DNA of 64,000 nucleotides from Rikenellaceae bacterium (GTDB lineage: Bacteria > Bacteroidota > Bacteroidia > Bacteroidales > UBA932). The stretch lies in the NCBI GenBank assembly GCA_900769885.1, contig CAAGIG010000087.1, positions 13,746 through 77,745 of the forward strand, given 5' to 3'. The notes under the pieces are model-generated. The model did no database searches, was not told the DNA's origin, and saw nothing but the letters and a program-made list of their open reading frames with translations. Shown here one piece after another: positions 18,645 to 28,140 of this stretch. Each line of letters starts with the position of its first letter. Position 1 is the first letter of the stretch. Made by a program: the position numbers and the translations under genes.

Positions 18645-19739
18645 TTATTTAGGAGCCATTCTATACAATACCCCCGCAATTACTGCATAAATCACATTTG
18701 GCAGCCACAATGCAATCCACGGCGGTAAAGTGTCTGTAATAACAAACATCTGGCTGAATTTCAAAAACAAAATATATGAGAAACTCAAGGCAATTCCTAC
18801 CCCAAGATTGAGTCCGATACCCCCTCTTCGCTTCTTTGAAGAGAGAGAGACACCAATCAAAGTGAGAATAAATGCCGAAAAAGGTACAGCAAATCGGGTA
18901 TTCTTCTCAATCAAAGAATACTTGACCATACTGTCCCCACGAAGTTTCTGCATAGCAATCAACTCGTCGAGCTGTTTATATGTAAGTGTTTCCACTGTAC
19001 TCTCCCTTCTGTAGAAGTCGTCGACAGTAAGTGAAATCACCGTATCTTTTGTATCTCCAAATACTATTTTCTGATCTGAAGTTGTATAATCCCTTAAAGT
19101 ATAATTTCTTAGTTTCCACGCCCCTTTTGTAGAATCCCACGCCGCACTCTCCGCTGTAAGTTTGGAAACCAGGTGACTCTCTTTAGTCGATTCGAGAGTA
19201 AATTTGTATGCAGTATTGTTCCAGGTGCTGAATGACTCCACATATACAAACTGCCCGGGAGCAATCTGATAATGGATATTCCTGCTGGTATTATAATACT
19301 TCTGTCCTTTTATATACTGCTCCTCAAACTTCAGCCTCCGCACATTGGCAGAGGGAATAACAAAGAGATTGAGTACCAGGCTCAAAGAGGCAATAAGCAA
19401 AGATGAGATAAAGTAAGGATACATCAATCTTCCAAAACTTATCCCACCGGAGAGCATCGCCACAAACTCACTGTTCCCCGCCAGTTTCGATGTAAAGAAG
19501 ATAACCGTTATGAAAACAAATAACGGACTGAACATATTCACAAAATAGGGAATGAAGTTCAGATAATAGTCAAATGCTATCGATTTGAGAGGAGCCTCTG
19601 AATCTACAAAGTCGTCAATTTTTTCACTGATGTCAAAAATAATCACAATGAAGATAATCAATAGCAAAGCCACAAAGAAAGTTCCAATGAACTTCTTAAT
19701 GATATATCTGTCAAGTATGTTTATTTTAAAATTCATCAA
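18645..19739 (-). CDS. LptF/LptG-family lipopolysaccharide export permease
   Basis: A 364-residue YjgP/YjgQ-type protein with the standard size and topology: three N-terminal helices (about 15-38, 55-78, 100-125), a periplasmic beta-jellyroll, and three C-terminal helices (about 278-360). LDRYIIKKFIGTF at the start and FSAFILTLIGVSLSSKKRRGG before the last helices are typical. With LptB (not in window) LptF/G extract LPS from the inner membrane. The window thus holds two LptF/G paralogues flanking alaS; which is F and which G cannot be told from sequence alone. Confidence 0.88.
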   Translation of the reverse strand: MMNFKINILDRYIIKKFIGTFFVALLLIIFIVIIFDISEKIDDFVDSEAPLKSIAFDYYLNFIPYFVNMFSPLFVFITVIFFTSKLAGNSEFVAMLSGGISFGRLMYPYFISSLLIASLSLVLNLFVIPSANVRRLKFEEQYIKGQKYYNTSRNIHYQIAPGQFVYVESFSTWNNTAYKFTLESTKESHLVSKLTAESAAWDSTKGAWKLRNYTLRDYTTSDQKIVFGDTKDTVISLTVDDFYRRESTVETLTYKQLDELIAMQKLRGDSMVKYSLIEKNTRFAVPFSAFILTLIGVSLSSKKRRGGIGLNLGVGIALSFSYILFLKFSQMFVITDTLPPWIALWLPNVIYAVIAGVLYRMAPK

Positions 19740-19743
19740 TCAA

Positions 19744-20874
19744 CTACAATCTTTGTTGCAATTTTTTAACCGCCATCTCCTTCCACTGATAAAAGTCGCC
19801 CATCTCGATATGTTTGCGAGCCTGGTTGACCACATCCAGATAGAACGCCAGATTGTGTTCGCTCGCGATTTGAGCCGCCAGCATCTCTCCGGCTATAAAC
19901 AAATGGCGAAGATAAGCCTTTGTATAATAATGGTCTACAAAGGAAGTTCCATTTTCGTCAATAGGAGAAAAATCTCTCTCCCATTTTTTATTTCTGATAT
20001 TGATACGACCTTCCCAGGTGAAAAGCATACCATTGCGTCCGTTTCTGGTAGGCATCACGCAGTCAAACATATCAATTCCGCGGGCAATACCTTCCAACAG
20101 ATTTTCAGGAGTACCGACCCCCATCAGATATCGTGGTTTGTCCTTGGGCAAAATAGGATGCAAAACCTCAATCATCTGATACATCACCTCTGTGGGTTCC
20201 CCTACAGACAAGCCGCCGATGGCATATCCTTCCCTATCAAACTTGACAGCGTGCTCGGCAGCCTTAACACGCAAATCGGGATAGACACAGCCCTGTACAA
20301 TGGGGAAATAGGTTTGGGAATAGCCATAGAGAGGCTCGGTTTCATCAAATCTCTTGAGTCCCCTTTCCAACCATTTCTGAGTCATCTTCAAAGATTTTGC
20401 CGCATATTCGTGATCGGCATCTCCAGGAGTGCACTCATCCAGAGCCATAATAATATCCGCTCCGATAATTCTTTGGGTATCAACATTATTCTCAGGAGTA
20501 AAGCTATGCTTTGACCCGTCTATATGAGAACTGAAAGTACATCCTTCAGCTGTGAATTTTCTATTAGCAGCCAAAGAAAAGACCTGAAAGCCACCACTGT
20601 CTGTAAGTATCGGCTTATCCCAATGAATAAATTTGTGAAGACCCCCAGCCTGACGGAGAGTCTCCAAACCCGGACGTAAATACAAGTGATATGTATTGCC
20701 GAGAATAATCTCGGCATTTATATCACTTTCCAAATCTCTATGATAAACACCTTTGACGGAGCCTACCGTGCCCACCGGCATAAAAATGGGAGTTTCTATA
20801 ACACCGTGATCGGTATATACTCTTCCGCGGCGGGCACAACTTTGCTCGTCAGTTTTAATCAGTTCAAACTTCAT
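19744..20874 (-). CDS. tgt: tRNA-guanine transglycosylase (Tgt), zinc cysteines absent
   Basis: A 376-residue TIM-barrel enzyme that swaps G34 of Asp/Asn/His/Tyr tRNAs for the queuosine precursor. TDSGGFQVFSLA (Asp92 general acid/base), GGLSVGEP and FDCVMPTRNGRNG (nucleophile Asp and tRNA contacts) are all present. The zinc site of well-studied Tgt is CxCxxC plus a His; here the segment is SPIDENGTSFVDHYYTKAYL with no cysteine, while the distal His (EHNL) remains. The ATG overlaps the upstream TDH stop (TAATG). Zinc may be dispensable in this lineage or the domain held by other contacts. Confidence 0.93.
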   Translation of the reverse strand: MKFELIKTDEQSCARRGRVYTDHGVIETPIFMPVGTVGSVKGVYHRDLESDINAEIILGNTYHLYLRPGLETLRQAGGLHKFIHWDKPILTDSGGFQVFSLAANRKFTAEGCTFSSHIDGSKHSFTPENNVDTQRIIGADIIMALDECTPGDADHEYAAKSLKMTQKWLERGLKRFDETEPLYGYSQTYFPIVQGCVYPDLRVKAAEHAVKFDREGYAIGGLSVGEPTEVMYQMIEVLHPILPKDKPRYLMGVGTPENLLEGIARGIDMFDCVMPTRNGRNGMLFTWEGRINIRNKKWERDFSPIDENGTSFVDHYYTKAYLRHLFIAGEMLAAQIASEHNLAFYLDVVNQARKHIEMGDFYQWKEMAVKKLQQRL

Positions 20875-21824
20875 TATTTAATTTTTGCCGCAATAGCTTT
20901 TAGCATATCATCAACCATTGCATCGATATGCCATTGAGGGTTCCATCCCCACTCTTCACGTGCGCAAGAGTCATCCATTCTGTCTGGCCAAGAAGCTGCG
21001 ATGGTAGCCTTAACAGGATCAACATCATAGTCGAATTTAGCGGTAGGGATACGCTCCTGAATCTTAGCAAACAGTTCTCTTGGGTTGAAACTCATACAAG
21101 TAATATTGAAACTGTTTCTATGTTTTAGTTTTGAAGGATCAGCCTCCATAAGTTGTGTTACAGCGTTCAATGCATCGGGCATATACAACATATCCATATA
21201 TGAATCTTCAGGGATAGGACAGGTATAGTGACCGGTTTTCAAGATTTCATAGAACACTTCCACTGCGTAGTCAGTTGTACCACCACCGGGAAGACAACCA
21301 TTCGAGATGATACCGGGGAAACGTACACTACGGGCATCAACACCAAATCTCGAGAAATAGTAATCTGACAACAATTCACCGGTAACTTTACATACACCGT
21401 AGATTGTATCAGGTCTCATCACTGTATCCTGAGGAGTCATATCGTGAGGAGTACTCAAACCGAAAGCTCCGATAGAACTTGGAGTAAACACAGCTGTCTT
21501 GAACTCTTTTGCCAAAGTCAAAGAGTTAAGAAGTGCACCCATATTGATTTTCCAAGCCAACTCAGGATTTTTCTCTCCGGTTGCTGACAATAGAGCCACC
21601 AGGTTAAAGATAGCATCTATGTTATGTTTCTTAACAAGTTCACCAAAAGCATTGAAATCCAAAGCATCCAATTTTTCTACTCTTGCATACTCGCCGATTT
21701 TTGCAATGGCTTCGTCTTTAAGGTCTGCTGCAATAACATTATCCACACCATAATTTTTTTGAAGGTGAGGAACAAGCTCGGTACCAATTTGGCCACCAGC
21801 GCCTACTACTAATATTCTTTTCAT
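20874..21824 (-). CDS. SDR-type L-threonine 3-dehydrogenase
   Basis: A 316-residue NAD-dependent extended SDR. The nucleotide-binding GAGGQIG (8-14), TPSSIGAFG (Ser of the triad), and Tyr142/Lys146 in YGVCK are visible, and GIISNGCLPGGGTTDYAVE is characteristic of the threonine dehydrogenase branch rather than of UDP-sugar epimerases. It oxidises threonine to 2-amino-3-ketobutyrate, feeding glycine formation. The frame opens 32 codons upstream, but the ATG at 21824 directly precedes the Rossmann strand and lies 31 nt past a -7 box. Its stop overlaps the tgt start by 1 nt. Confidence 0.88.
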   Translation of the reverse strand: MKRILVVGAGGQIGTELVPHLQKNYGVDNVIAADLKDEAIAKIGEYARVEKLDALDFNAFGELVKKHNIDAIFNLVALLSATGEKNPELAWKINMGALLNSLTLAKEFKTAVFTPSSIGAFGLSTPHDMTPQDTVMRPDTIYGVCKVTGELLSDYYFSRFGVDARSVRFPGIISNGCLPGGGTTDYAVEVFYEILKTGHYTCPIPEDSYMDMLYMPDALNAVTQLMEADPSKLKHRNSFNITCMSFNPRELFAKIQERIPTAKFDYDVDPVKATIAASWPDRMDDSCAREEWGWNPQWHIDAMVDDMLKAIAAKIK

Positions 21825-21855
21825 TTCCAATAATATTTGTAAGAATTGTATCGAA

Positions 21856-21863
21856 CAAAAATA
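21856..21863 (-). promoter_or_regulatory. -7 promoter element upstream of threonine dehydrogenase
   Basis: TATTTTTG on the minus strand fits TAnnTTTG and lies 31 nt before the ATG at 21824. No convincing -33 TTTG is present. It is divergent from the -7 box at 21885. Confidence 0.45.
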
Positions 21864-21884
21864 ATTATTTTTGAAGAAATTCCC

Positions 21885-21892
21885 TACTTTTG
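21885..21892 (+). promoter_or_regulatory. -7 promoter element abutting the GSCFA start codon
   Basis: TACTTTTG fits TAnnTTTG and ends only 4 nt before the ATG at 21897. If it is functional, transcription would begin at or next to the start codon. No -33 TTTG is seen at the usual distance. Confidence 0.4.
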
Positions 21893-21896
21893 TTTT

Positions 21897-22727
21897 ATGA
21901 GTGAGAAGAAAAGTACACAAAAAAAGACAGTTGTCACTTTTAACCCCTTAAAAGTGAGCATTTCACACGAAGATGAAATTATTTCACTCGGTTCCTGTTT
22001 TTCTTCCGAAATCGGGAATTTGATGAAAATTGACGGCTATAAAATAGACAACAATCCCTTTGGGGTCTTATTCAATCCCGCCTCAATTGCAAATAGCATA
22101 GCCAGGTTGCAGGGCAAAACTCCTTTCGTTACTGAGGACGTTGTTCCCCGCAATACAAACCCTGTGTACAATCCCGAAAAATATATTGACGAAGGATACA
22201 CCTCATTCTTCCACCACGGCTCCTTCAAAAGGGAGTCGCCCGAAGAATTTCTGAAAAATGCCAACACATCACTCTGCAGGGCATCCGAAAATTTTGAAAA
22301 AGCAAAGTGGGTAATAATCACTTTCGGGACTGCTTGGGTTTACAGACATATTGAAAAGGATATAATTGTTTCAAATTGTCATAAGCATCCTGCTAAAGAA
22401 TTCCGCAGAGAATTTCTATCAATTGAAGAGATTGTCAATCAATACACCCCACTCATCGCCGCTAATCCTGACAAAAGATGGATTTTCACAGTCTCCCCAA
22501 TCAGACACATAAAAGACGGACTGCACGAGAACCAACTGTCAAAAGCGACTCTCCTTCTTGCAATAGATTCACTCTGTAAAAAATTCGACAACTGCTCCTA
22601 CTTCCCGTCATACGAAATAGTCCTCGACGAAATGAGAGACTACTCTCACTTTGCCGAGGACTCAGTCCATCCTTCAGAAGAAACCATCCTGAAGGTATAT
22701 GAAAAATTCAAAAAGTTTGCTCTATAG
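21897..22727 (+). CDS. GSCFA domain-containing protein
   Basis: A 276-residue protein whose N-terminal half holds the family-defining ISLGSCFSSEIG motif (about residues 30-41), followed by NPFGVLFNPASIANSI. GSCFA belongs to the SGNH/GDSL-like hydrolase group: the Ser of GSCF is the likely nucleophile, and the C-terminal YSHFAEDSVHPSEE supplies an Asp/His pair. Function is unassigned; an esterase-type activity is inferred. The frame extends 17 codons upstream, but MSEKKSTQKK matches the usual start. The end overlaps the convergent membrane-protein gene by 6 bp. Confidence 0.85.
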   Translation: MSEKKSTQKKTVVTFNPLKVSISHEDEIISLGSCFSSEIGNLMKIDGYKIDNNPFGVLFNPASIANSIARLQGKTPFVTEDVVPRNTNPVYNPEKYIDEGYTSFFHHGSFKRESPEEFLKNANTSLCRASENFEKAKWVIITFGTAWVYRHIEKDIIVSNCHKHPAKEFRREFLSIEEIVNQYTPLIAANPDKRWIFTVSPIRHIKDGLHENQLSKATLLLAIDSLCKKFDNCSYFPSYEIVLDEMRDYSHFAEDSVHPSEETILKVYEKFKKFAL

Positions 22728-23861
22728 TATTGAGAACAAGACAAATGCCCAGTGAGCCACAATACCAGCCACCAAACCGCCGATAGTGTGAGCCAAGATA
22801 GCTTTAGATGTCAATTTTCTGAATCCCATTGAATCAAGCATAGCAGTGTGTGTGCTCAAATATCCACTCCAGCACATACCCATTGCAGTAAATACAGCAA
22901 TTGCATTACCATCAATCAAACCTGTCAACTGGAATTTAGGAATCAAACTCAATGCAGCACCTACAGCACCCAAAGAAGTGATAGGGAACGCAACCAATTC
23001 GGGATGATGGAAACCGAACAACCATTCAAAAATGAAGTTGATTTTACCTGCCAACATAGGCAATAAAGCTACACCTTCGTAAGCAGCACCGGTATATACA
23101 CCACCTTCACCGGGACCGAAGGTAAGCATCATCACAAAAGTAGAGATGATAAGGACACCTGGGATAATTGCAAGACCCAAGTCCACACCTGTTTTACCAC
23201 CATCGAGCAATGAATTCAACACTCTCAAGAAAACACCACCTTCTGATTTAAATGAAATCTGCTGTTCATCACCACCTTCCACGTTATCATTCAACTCTGG
23301 ATTTGTCTTAAGAATAGAACGTTGCATCAGACGGGTAGATACTATACTTCCGACGAAAGATCCCAAAAGACCAACGAGTGCCGCTGACATAAAGCCTTCA
23401 CCTCTACCGGCCATATAAATGATAACGACAAGACCCATACCGAATGCGGTACCGAAGTTTGTCAAAGAGATAAGCTGGTATTTTTTGAAATATCTGCTAA
23501 AGTTTTTGTCTTTTGAAAGACTGATAATAGCAGGGTTATCCGACAAGAATGTCAAGATACCACCCAGTGCAGCCACACCTGGAAGATTATAAAGAGGTTT
23601 CATAAGAGGTTTAAGAATAACCTCCAATAGACGAACCACACCAAATTCAACCAACAGTTTTCCAAGAGCACCTGTAAGGACAGTGACCCCCATCAAGTAA
23701 AGAACTGTGTTAAGCAACAAATCGTGGGCAGTGTACATAATGGTGTTCATCATATTTGAAACACCCATAACAGAACCAAGTCCCCCGAAAATTCCAAAGA
23801 AGACAAGCAAGAATACACCAGCTTCAATTCTTCTTCCGGTTAGAAATTTTAGACCTTTCAT
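22722..23861 (-). CDS. Nucleoside-recognition (GATE) domain membrane protein
   Basis: A 379-residue polytopic membrane protein with about nine hydrophobic segments. Segments such as GILTFLSDNPAIISLS and NFGTAFGMGLVVI around residues 100-150 and SLGAVGAALSLIPKF near 300 resemble the GATE/nucleoside-recognition fold found in concentrative nucleoside transporters and spore maturation proteins. A related Clostridial family is annotated CD0519/CD1768. Substrate unknown. It follows the porin gene by 19 bp on the same strand, so the two could form an uptake pair (outer-membrane pore plus inner-membrane carrier); that is inference. Confidence 0.7.
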   Translation of the reverse strand: MKGLKFLTGRRIEAGVFLLVFFGIFGGLGSVMGVSNMMNTIMYTAHDLLLNTVLYLMGVTVLTGALGKLLVEFGVVRLLEVILKPLMKPLYNLPGVAALGGILTFLSDNPAIISLSKDKNFSRYFKKYQLISLTNFGTAFGMGLVVIIYMAGRGEGFMSAALVGLLGSFVGSIVSTRLMQRSILKTNPELNDNVEGGDEQQISFKSEGGVFLRVLNSLLDGGKTGVDLGLAIIPGVLIISTFVMMLTFGPGEGGVYTGAAYEGVALLPMLAGKINFIFEWLFGFHHPELVAFPITSLGAVGAALSLIPKFQLTGLIDGNAIAVFTAMGMCWSGYLSTHTAMLDSMGFRKLTSKAILAHTIGGLVAGIVAHWAFVLFSIL

Positions 23862-23880
23862 ATAATGATTGTTTTAAAAA

Positions 23881-24984
23881 TTATCTTTGAAATACTTTCA
23901 TTTGCCAGCGTACCCCGATATTGAACGAAAGCAATTGCGATTGAGCGCCTCCGGCATTATTTCCGTATACAAATGCGTGAACTCTTAACAAGTTCTTAAG
24001 AGACTTGATAGGATAGAACTCCACACCTGCTCCATAGAAAGCATATTGAGTACCGGGAGCCACATATCTGTCGTAGGCAAATGCTCTCTCGACAGTACCT
24101 TCCTGAGCCTTGTTCTGGTCATAACCACCCTTTACAAATAAATTCCAATGGTCACCCACTGCAAAATTCATATTACTTACAACCGAAAAGTCGGCAAAGA
24201 AATTATCCTGCTTGAAAGAAGCTCTGTTGGTATAATCCAATTCCCAGGAGAACCAGTCAAAATTGAACTTGTTACCAAGAGCGATATAATTGATAAACTC
24301 ACCTTTTTCATATTCAAGGAAGTTTACAGAATAGATGGTTTCAAACCAATTGATTTTACCATACCAAAGGAGATTGTATGCAAACAATCCTTGAAGTGAC
24401 TCTTTACAGAATGGGGAGTCGGTCACTTGTAATTTCAAAGTATGGTTTCCGTCAGATGAATGGAAATTGAAAGAGGTTCCGAATCTGAATGGAGGATCGA
24501 GGTTATTCCAGAAATCAGACCAGAAATATACATCAATAGGGGCCTTGTCGTATTCATAACCACCGACAGCTACCACCTCCTTACCTGCTGAAATGGAGAA
24601 ATTCTTATTTATTTGATATGCAAGATAAACCCAGTCAACACTTCCGAAGAAGTCTTTAGGATTTCCATTGTCCTGATTGATTCTGTATCTGAATGAATAT
24701 GAGAACTTGTCAGAGATATTTCCTGCAATGGCAAAATTCAAATATCGTCCTGAAAATCCGAACTTTTCAGTCGAACCCTCTTTGAACATACCATAATTAT
24801 TATAGATACCATCTGCTCTGACATCGAACTTGATGGAAATGATAGAGTCCGATTTATTAGGTTTCTGTAACTGGCTGATACCTGTAATTACTTCAGGTAC
24901 CTGCAGTGCATTCTCATCCTGCGCAAAGAGCACACCTGAGAAGATCATTAGGGCAATTAATGAAAATAGTTTTCTTAAGGTCAT
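23881..24984 (-). CDS. Outer-membrane porin (OprO/P-like beta barrel)
   Basis: A 367-residue protein with a signal peptide (LRKLFSLIALMIFSGVLFAQ) and alternating aromatic/polar strands typical of a 16-18-stranded barrel, for example FSYSFRYRINQDNG, WVYLAYQINKNFSISAGKE and the final FNIGVRWQMKVF, a C-terminal aromatic beta-signal. This looks like the phosphate-selective porin O/P superfamily; ion preference cannot be read. An ATG four codons upstream (24996) is possible, but the chosen start gives a 20-nt leader after the -7 box at 25005. It is probably co-transcribed with the GATE protein. Confidence 0.72.
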   Translation of the reverse strand: MTLRKLFSLIALMIFSGVLFAQDENALQVPEVITGISQLQKPNKSDSIISIKFDVRADGIYNNYGMFKEGSTEKFGFSGRYLNFAIAGNISDKFSYSFRYRINQDNGNPKDFFGSVDWVYLAYQINKNFSISAGKEVVAVGGYEYDKAPIDVYFWSDFWNNLDPPFRFGTSFNFHSSDGNHTLKLQVTDSPFCKESLQGLFAYNLLWYGKINWFETIYSVNFLEYEKGEFINYIALGNKFNFDWFSWELDYTNRASFKQDNFFADFSVVSNMNFAVGDHWNLFVKGGYDQNKAQEGTVERAFAYDRYVAPGTQYAFYGAGVEFYPIKSLKNLLRVHAFVYGNNAGGAQSQLLSFNIGVRWQMKVFQR

Positions 24985-25004
24985 ATTTTTAGTCATTTAG
25001 CCCA

Positions 25005-25012
25005 CAAATATA
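25005..25012 (-). promoter_or_regulatory. -7 promoter element for the porin gene
   Basis: TATATTTG on the minus strand matches TAnnTTTG and lies just beyond the terminator of the ribosomal operon, 20 nt before the preferred porin start. No -33 TTTG at the expected distance. Confidence 0.5.
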
Positions 25013-25022
25013 TATGATAAAA

Positions 25023-25053
25023 GGGACAAACTGAAAAAAAATCAGTTTGTCCC
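25023..25053 (-). terminator. Terminator of the ribosomal protein operon
   Basis: A perfect 12-bp inverted repeat (GGGACAAACTGA / TCAGTTTGTCCC) with a 7-nt A/T loop, 21 nt beyond the rplQ stop. The minus-strand sequence after it is TTTTATCATATA, moderately T-rich. Position and perfection of the stem support termination of the operon. Confidence 0.8.
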
Positions 25054-25074
25054 CTATTTATAAGAAAAATATTC

Positions 25075-25527
25075 TTATTCTTCAGTTGTTTGAGCTGCTT
25101 TCTTAGAACGGCTACGACGGGTAGCAGGTTTCTTTTCTGCTGCTGCAGGAGCTGCTGCTACTGTTGCTTCATTGAAGTCAACTAGTTCAATGAAAGCCAT
25201 ATCTGCTGCGTCACCTTGTCTGAAACCGGTTTTGATGATACGGGTGTATCCACCTGGACGATCAGCAATTTTAGGAGCAATTACTCTGAACAATTCGCTA
25301 ACTGCCTCTTTTTGTTTAAGGTAAGCGAATACAGTACGACGTGAGTGAGTAGAATCGTCTTTTGATTTTGTAATAAGGGGCTCTACATATACTCTCAAAG
25401 CTTTAGCTTTAGCAAGAGTAGTTTCGATACGCTTGTGCATAATCAAAGACGAAGCCATATTTGCCAACAACGCTTTGCGGTGGCCACTCTTACGTCCCAA
25501 ATGGTTGAATGATTTATTGTGCCTCAT
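25075..25527 (-). CDS. rplQ: 50S ribosomal protein L17
   Basis: A 150-residue protein. The N-terminal [20 protein letters not shown] and the later [23 protein letters not shown] are L17 signatures. The core ends near residue 120; the last ~25 residues are an Ala/Lys/Arg-rich extension ([20 protein letters not shown]) seen in Bacteroidetes L17. L17 lies near the exit tunnel of the large subunit. It is the last gene of the operon and overlaps rpoA by 14 bp, as is common for translational coupling. Confidence 0.97.
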   Translation of the reverse strand: MRHNKSFNHLGRKSGHRKALLANMASSLIMHKRIETTLAKAKALRVYVEPLITKSKDDSTHSRRTVFAYLKQKEAVSELFRVIAPKIADRPGGYTRIIKTGFRQGDAADMAFIELVDFNEATVAAAPAAAEKKPATRRSRSKKAAQTTEE

Positions 25528-26545
25528 TATTTTCTACTTCTACGGATTTCTTTTTTACTTCAATATTGTATTTGGTGACATCCATTCCGAATGAAAGTTT
25601 AACTCTGTCCATCAACAGGTCAATTTCATTCAAAGATTTCTTACCAAAGTTTCTGAATTTGATCAATTCGTGTCTTTGATGTGAAACAAGGTCTGCAAAG
25701 TTTTCAATCTCAGCTGCTTTCAAGCAGTTAAGAGCTCTTACAGAAAGTTCCATATCTGACAACTTGGTAAGAAGAAGATGTCTCATACGAAGAGCTTCTT
25801 CATCAAGAACCTCAGGGTTGTTTTTCTTAGGCGCTGTCTCAAGAGAAATTTTCTCATCAGAGAAAAGCATAAAGTGGTAGATAAGAATCTTTGCTGCCTC
25901 GGTCAAAGCTTCCTTAGGATGGATTGAACCGTCGGTAGTAATTTCAAGATTCAATTTATCGTAGTCAGTTTTTTGTTCAACACGGTAGTTTTCTACTGAA
26001 ATGTTGACATTTCTGATAGGAGTGTAAATTGAATCGATAGGAATAGTACCGATAGGAGCTGATTCCACTCTGTTTTCGTCTGAAGGTACATAACCTCTAC
26101 CCTTTCCAATTCTCAATGTTACGTTAAGAACCACTGAAGGCTCCATCGAACAAATGTGAAGTTCAGGATTTAGGACAGAGAAATTACATAGGCTCTTTGA
26201 AATATCTTCCGCTGTAAATTCTTGTTTTCCGGTAACGGTAAAGGTTACAGTTTCTTCATCACTTTCTTTAACTTCTCTCTTGAAACGAACTTGTTTAAGA
26301 TTCAAAACAATGTCTACAACGCTCTCAATAACACCGGGGATTGTGTCAAACTCGTGACTTACACCCTCGATTTTAATGGAGGTGATGGCAAATCCCTCTA
26401 ACGATGACAACAAGACTCTGCGAAGTGCATTACCAATTGTTGTACCGTATCCGGGTTCTAGCGGACGGAACTCAAATTTTCCGAAAGTATCGGTAGATTC
26501 GAGCATTATTACTTTATCCGGTTTTTGAAATGCTAATATTGCCAT
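25514..26545 (-). CDS. rpoA: RNA polymerase alpha subunit
   Basis: A 343-residue subunit. The alpha-NTD (about 1-230) has [20 protein letters not shown], the assembly motif that dimerises and nucleates beta/beta' binding. After a linker the alpha-CTD (about 255-320) shows [20 protein letters not shown] and [12 protein letters not shown], the helix-hairpin-helix that contacts UP-element DNA and activators. The C-terminal tail is acidic. Start at ATG 26545 ([12 protein letters not shown]) is normal for the phylum. Confidence 0.97.
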   Translation of the reverse strand: MAILAFQKPDKVIMLESTDTFGKFEFRPLEPGYGTTIGNALRRVLLSSLEGFAITSIKIEGVSHEFDTIPGVIESVVDIVLNLKQVRFKREVKESDEETVTFTVTGKQEFTAEDISKSLCNFSVLNPELHICSMEPSVVLNVTLRIGKGRGYVPSDENRVESAPIGTIPIDSIYTPIRNVNISVENYRVEQKTDYDKLNLEITTDGSIHPKEALTEAAKILIYHFMLFSDEKISLETAPKKNNPEVLDEEALRMRHLLLTKLSDMELSVRALNCLKAAEIENFADLVSHQRHELIKFRNFGKKSLNEIDLLMDRVKLSFGMDVTKYNIEVKKKSVEVENNEAQ

Positions 26546-26559
26546 AATACTACTAATTA

Positions 26560-27162
26560 TTATTTTGAATACAACTCGACGATCAACTGCTCGTTAATAG
26601 GTTCAGGAATTTCAGTTCTTTCAGGAAGATTTAAGAATTTACCTGTAAGTTCATTGCGATTCCATTCAATCCAAGAATATTTACAAGTATCGCTAACATA
26701 GTTTTGGATAACTTCCAAGCTCTTAGATCTTTCACGAACTGCAACGATTTGTCCGGGTTTGATAAAAGTTGAAGGGATGTTACATACTTCGCCATCAAGT
26801 GTAATGTGGCAGTGAGACACCAATTGTCTTGCAGCAGCACGTGTAGGTGCTACACCCATACGATAAACGATGTTATCAAGTCTGGATTCCAAAAGGAGCA
26901 ATAGGTTTTCACCTGTACGTCCTTTCATTTTTTGTGCCTTAGCGTATGTATTACGGAATTGTCTTTCAAGAACTCCGTAAGTATATTTAACTTTCTGTTT
27001 TTCTTTTAGCTGTGTGCCGTATTCAGAAGTTTTTTTACGTTTTCTTGCCAAACCGTGTTGTCCGGGAGGATAATTTTTCTTTTCGAAATACTTATCAGCG
27101 CCAAAAATAGGCTCTCCGAACTTACGGGCAATTTTAGTTGTGGGCCCTGTATATCTTGCCAT
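26560..27162 (-). CDS. rpsD: 30S ribosomal protein S4
   Basis: A 200-residue S4. [20 protein letters not shown] at the start and the S4 RNA-binding domain [27 protein letters not shown] (described by its ends RLDN and SHCHI, about 93-120) are visible. The N-terminal zinc cysteines of some S4 proteins are absent, so this is the zinc-free form. S4 binds 16S rRNA early in assembly and, in enterobacteria, represses the alpha operon; no leader pseudoknot was sought further here. Confidence 0.97.
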   Translation of the reverse strand: MARYTGPTTKIARKFGEPIFGADKYFEKKNYPPGQHGLARKRKKTSEYGTQLKEKQKVKYTYGVLERQFRNTYAKAQKMKGRTGENLLLLLESRLDNIVYRMGVAPTRAAARQLVSHCHITLDGEVCNIPSTFIKPGQIVAVRERSKSLEVIQNYVSDTCKYSWIEWNRNELTGKFLNLPERTEIPEPINEQLIVELYSK

Positions 27163-27191
27163 TTTAAATCAATTTTTAACAATTAGAAAAA

Positions 27192-27584
27192 TTATACTCT
27201 ACGGCGTCCTTTGGGACGGCATCCATTGTGAGGAAGAGGAGTAACGTCAATGATTTCGGTAACTTCGATACCAGCTCCGTGGATGGTACGGATAGCAGAT
27301 TCACGACCTGCACCAGGACCTTTCACATAAGCTTTGATTTTACGAAGACCCAAGTCATAAGCTACTTTTGCAGCATCTGCTGCAGCTACCTGAGCTGCGT
27401 AAGGGGTGTTCTTTTTAGAACCTCTGAAACCCATTTTACCAGCTGAAGACCAACTAATAACCTGACCAACACTGTTGGTAAGAGTTACAATCACATTGTT
27501 GAAAGTTGAAGAGATGTGAGCTTCACCGAAAGCGTCAACTTTAACAACTCTTTTCTTGTTTGATGTTCCTGTTTTCTTTGCCAT
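27192..27584 (-). CDS. rpsK: 30S ribosomal protein S11
   Basis: A 130-residue protein. [36 protein letters not shown] and the C-terminal [16 protein letters not shown] are diagnostic. S11 forms part of the platform of the small subunit near the E site. Gap of 12 bp to rpsM. Confidence 0.98.
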   Translation of the reverse strand: MAKKTGTSNKKRVVKVDAFGEAHISSTFNNVIVTLTNSVGQVISWSSAGKMGFRGSKKNTPYAAQVAAADAAKVAYDLGLRKIKAYVKGPGAGRESAIRTIHGAGIEVTEIIDVTPLPHNGCRPKGRRRV

Positions 27585-27596
27585 AATTAGCTTCTG

Positions 27597-27974
27597 TTAT
27601 TTAGTTGCTTTTTTCTTATTAGCCACAGTTTTCTTTCTACCTTTACGTGTACGAGCATTGTTTTTGGTGCTTTGTCCACGAACAGGAAGACCGATACGAT
27701 GACGGATTCCTCTATAACATCCGATATCCATCAGACGTTTGATGTTCAATTGTACAGATGAACGAAGTTCACCTTCGATTTTGTAGTTTTCAGAGATATT
27801 AGCTCTGATTGCAGCGATCTGATCATCGTTCCACTCGCTTACTTTAGTGTTGAAATCGATACCACATTCGGTAAGGATTCTTTGAGCAGAACTGCGACCG
27901 ATACCGTAGATATAGGTCAAACCTATCTCTCCGCGTTTGTTTTTCGGTAAATCTACACCGGCTATACGTGCCAT
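27597..27974 (-). CDS. rpsM: 30S ribosomal protein S13
   Basis: A 125-residue protein. [20 protein letters not shown] and [20 protein letters not shown] are S13 hallmarks, with a basic tail [16 protein letters not shown] reaching toward the P-site tRNA. S13 sits in the head of the small subunit and contacts tRNA and L5 across the subunit interface. Confidence 0.98.
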   Translation of the reverse strand: MARIAGVDLPKNKRGEIGLTYIYGIGRSSAQRILTECGIDFNTKVSEWNDDQIAAIRANISENYKIEGELRSSVQLNIKRLMDIGCYRGIRHRIGLPVRGQSTKNNARTRKGRKKTVANKKKATK

Positions 27975-28010
27975 AATCTAATATTTCTTTTTTTATTGTT
28001 TACTGATTAA

Positions 28011-28127
28011 TTATCCTTGGCGCATTTTGAACTTAGGATTCTTTTTGCATATAACATAGAGGCGACCTTTGCGCTTTACTATTTTGCAATCCTCGCTACG
28101 CTTTTTGATGGATGTTTTTACTTTCAT
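28011..28127 (-). CDS. rpmJ: 50S ribosomal protein L36 (zinc-ligand-poor form)
   Basis: A 38-residue protein, [19 protein letters not shown] then [18 protein letters not shown]. The open frame extends 23 codons upstream across the infA end, but this Met is the standard L36 start, 13 nt after infA. The usual C-x2-C-x12-C-x4-H zinc ribbon is degraded: only two Cys remain and the His position is Phe. It is thus a C-minus type that should not need zinc, as reported for many Bacteroidetes. Confidence 0.95.
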   Translation of the reverse strand: MKVKTSIKKRSEDCKIVKRKGRLYVICKKNPKFKMRQG

Positions 28128-28140
28128 TATCGTAATTTTT

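Noticed and set aside
19585..20514. 309-codon open frame on the plus strand
   Set aside because: Antisense to tgt and the LptF/G gene; translation is basic, His/Gln-rich and without family motifs.
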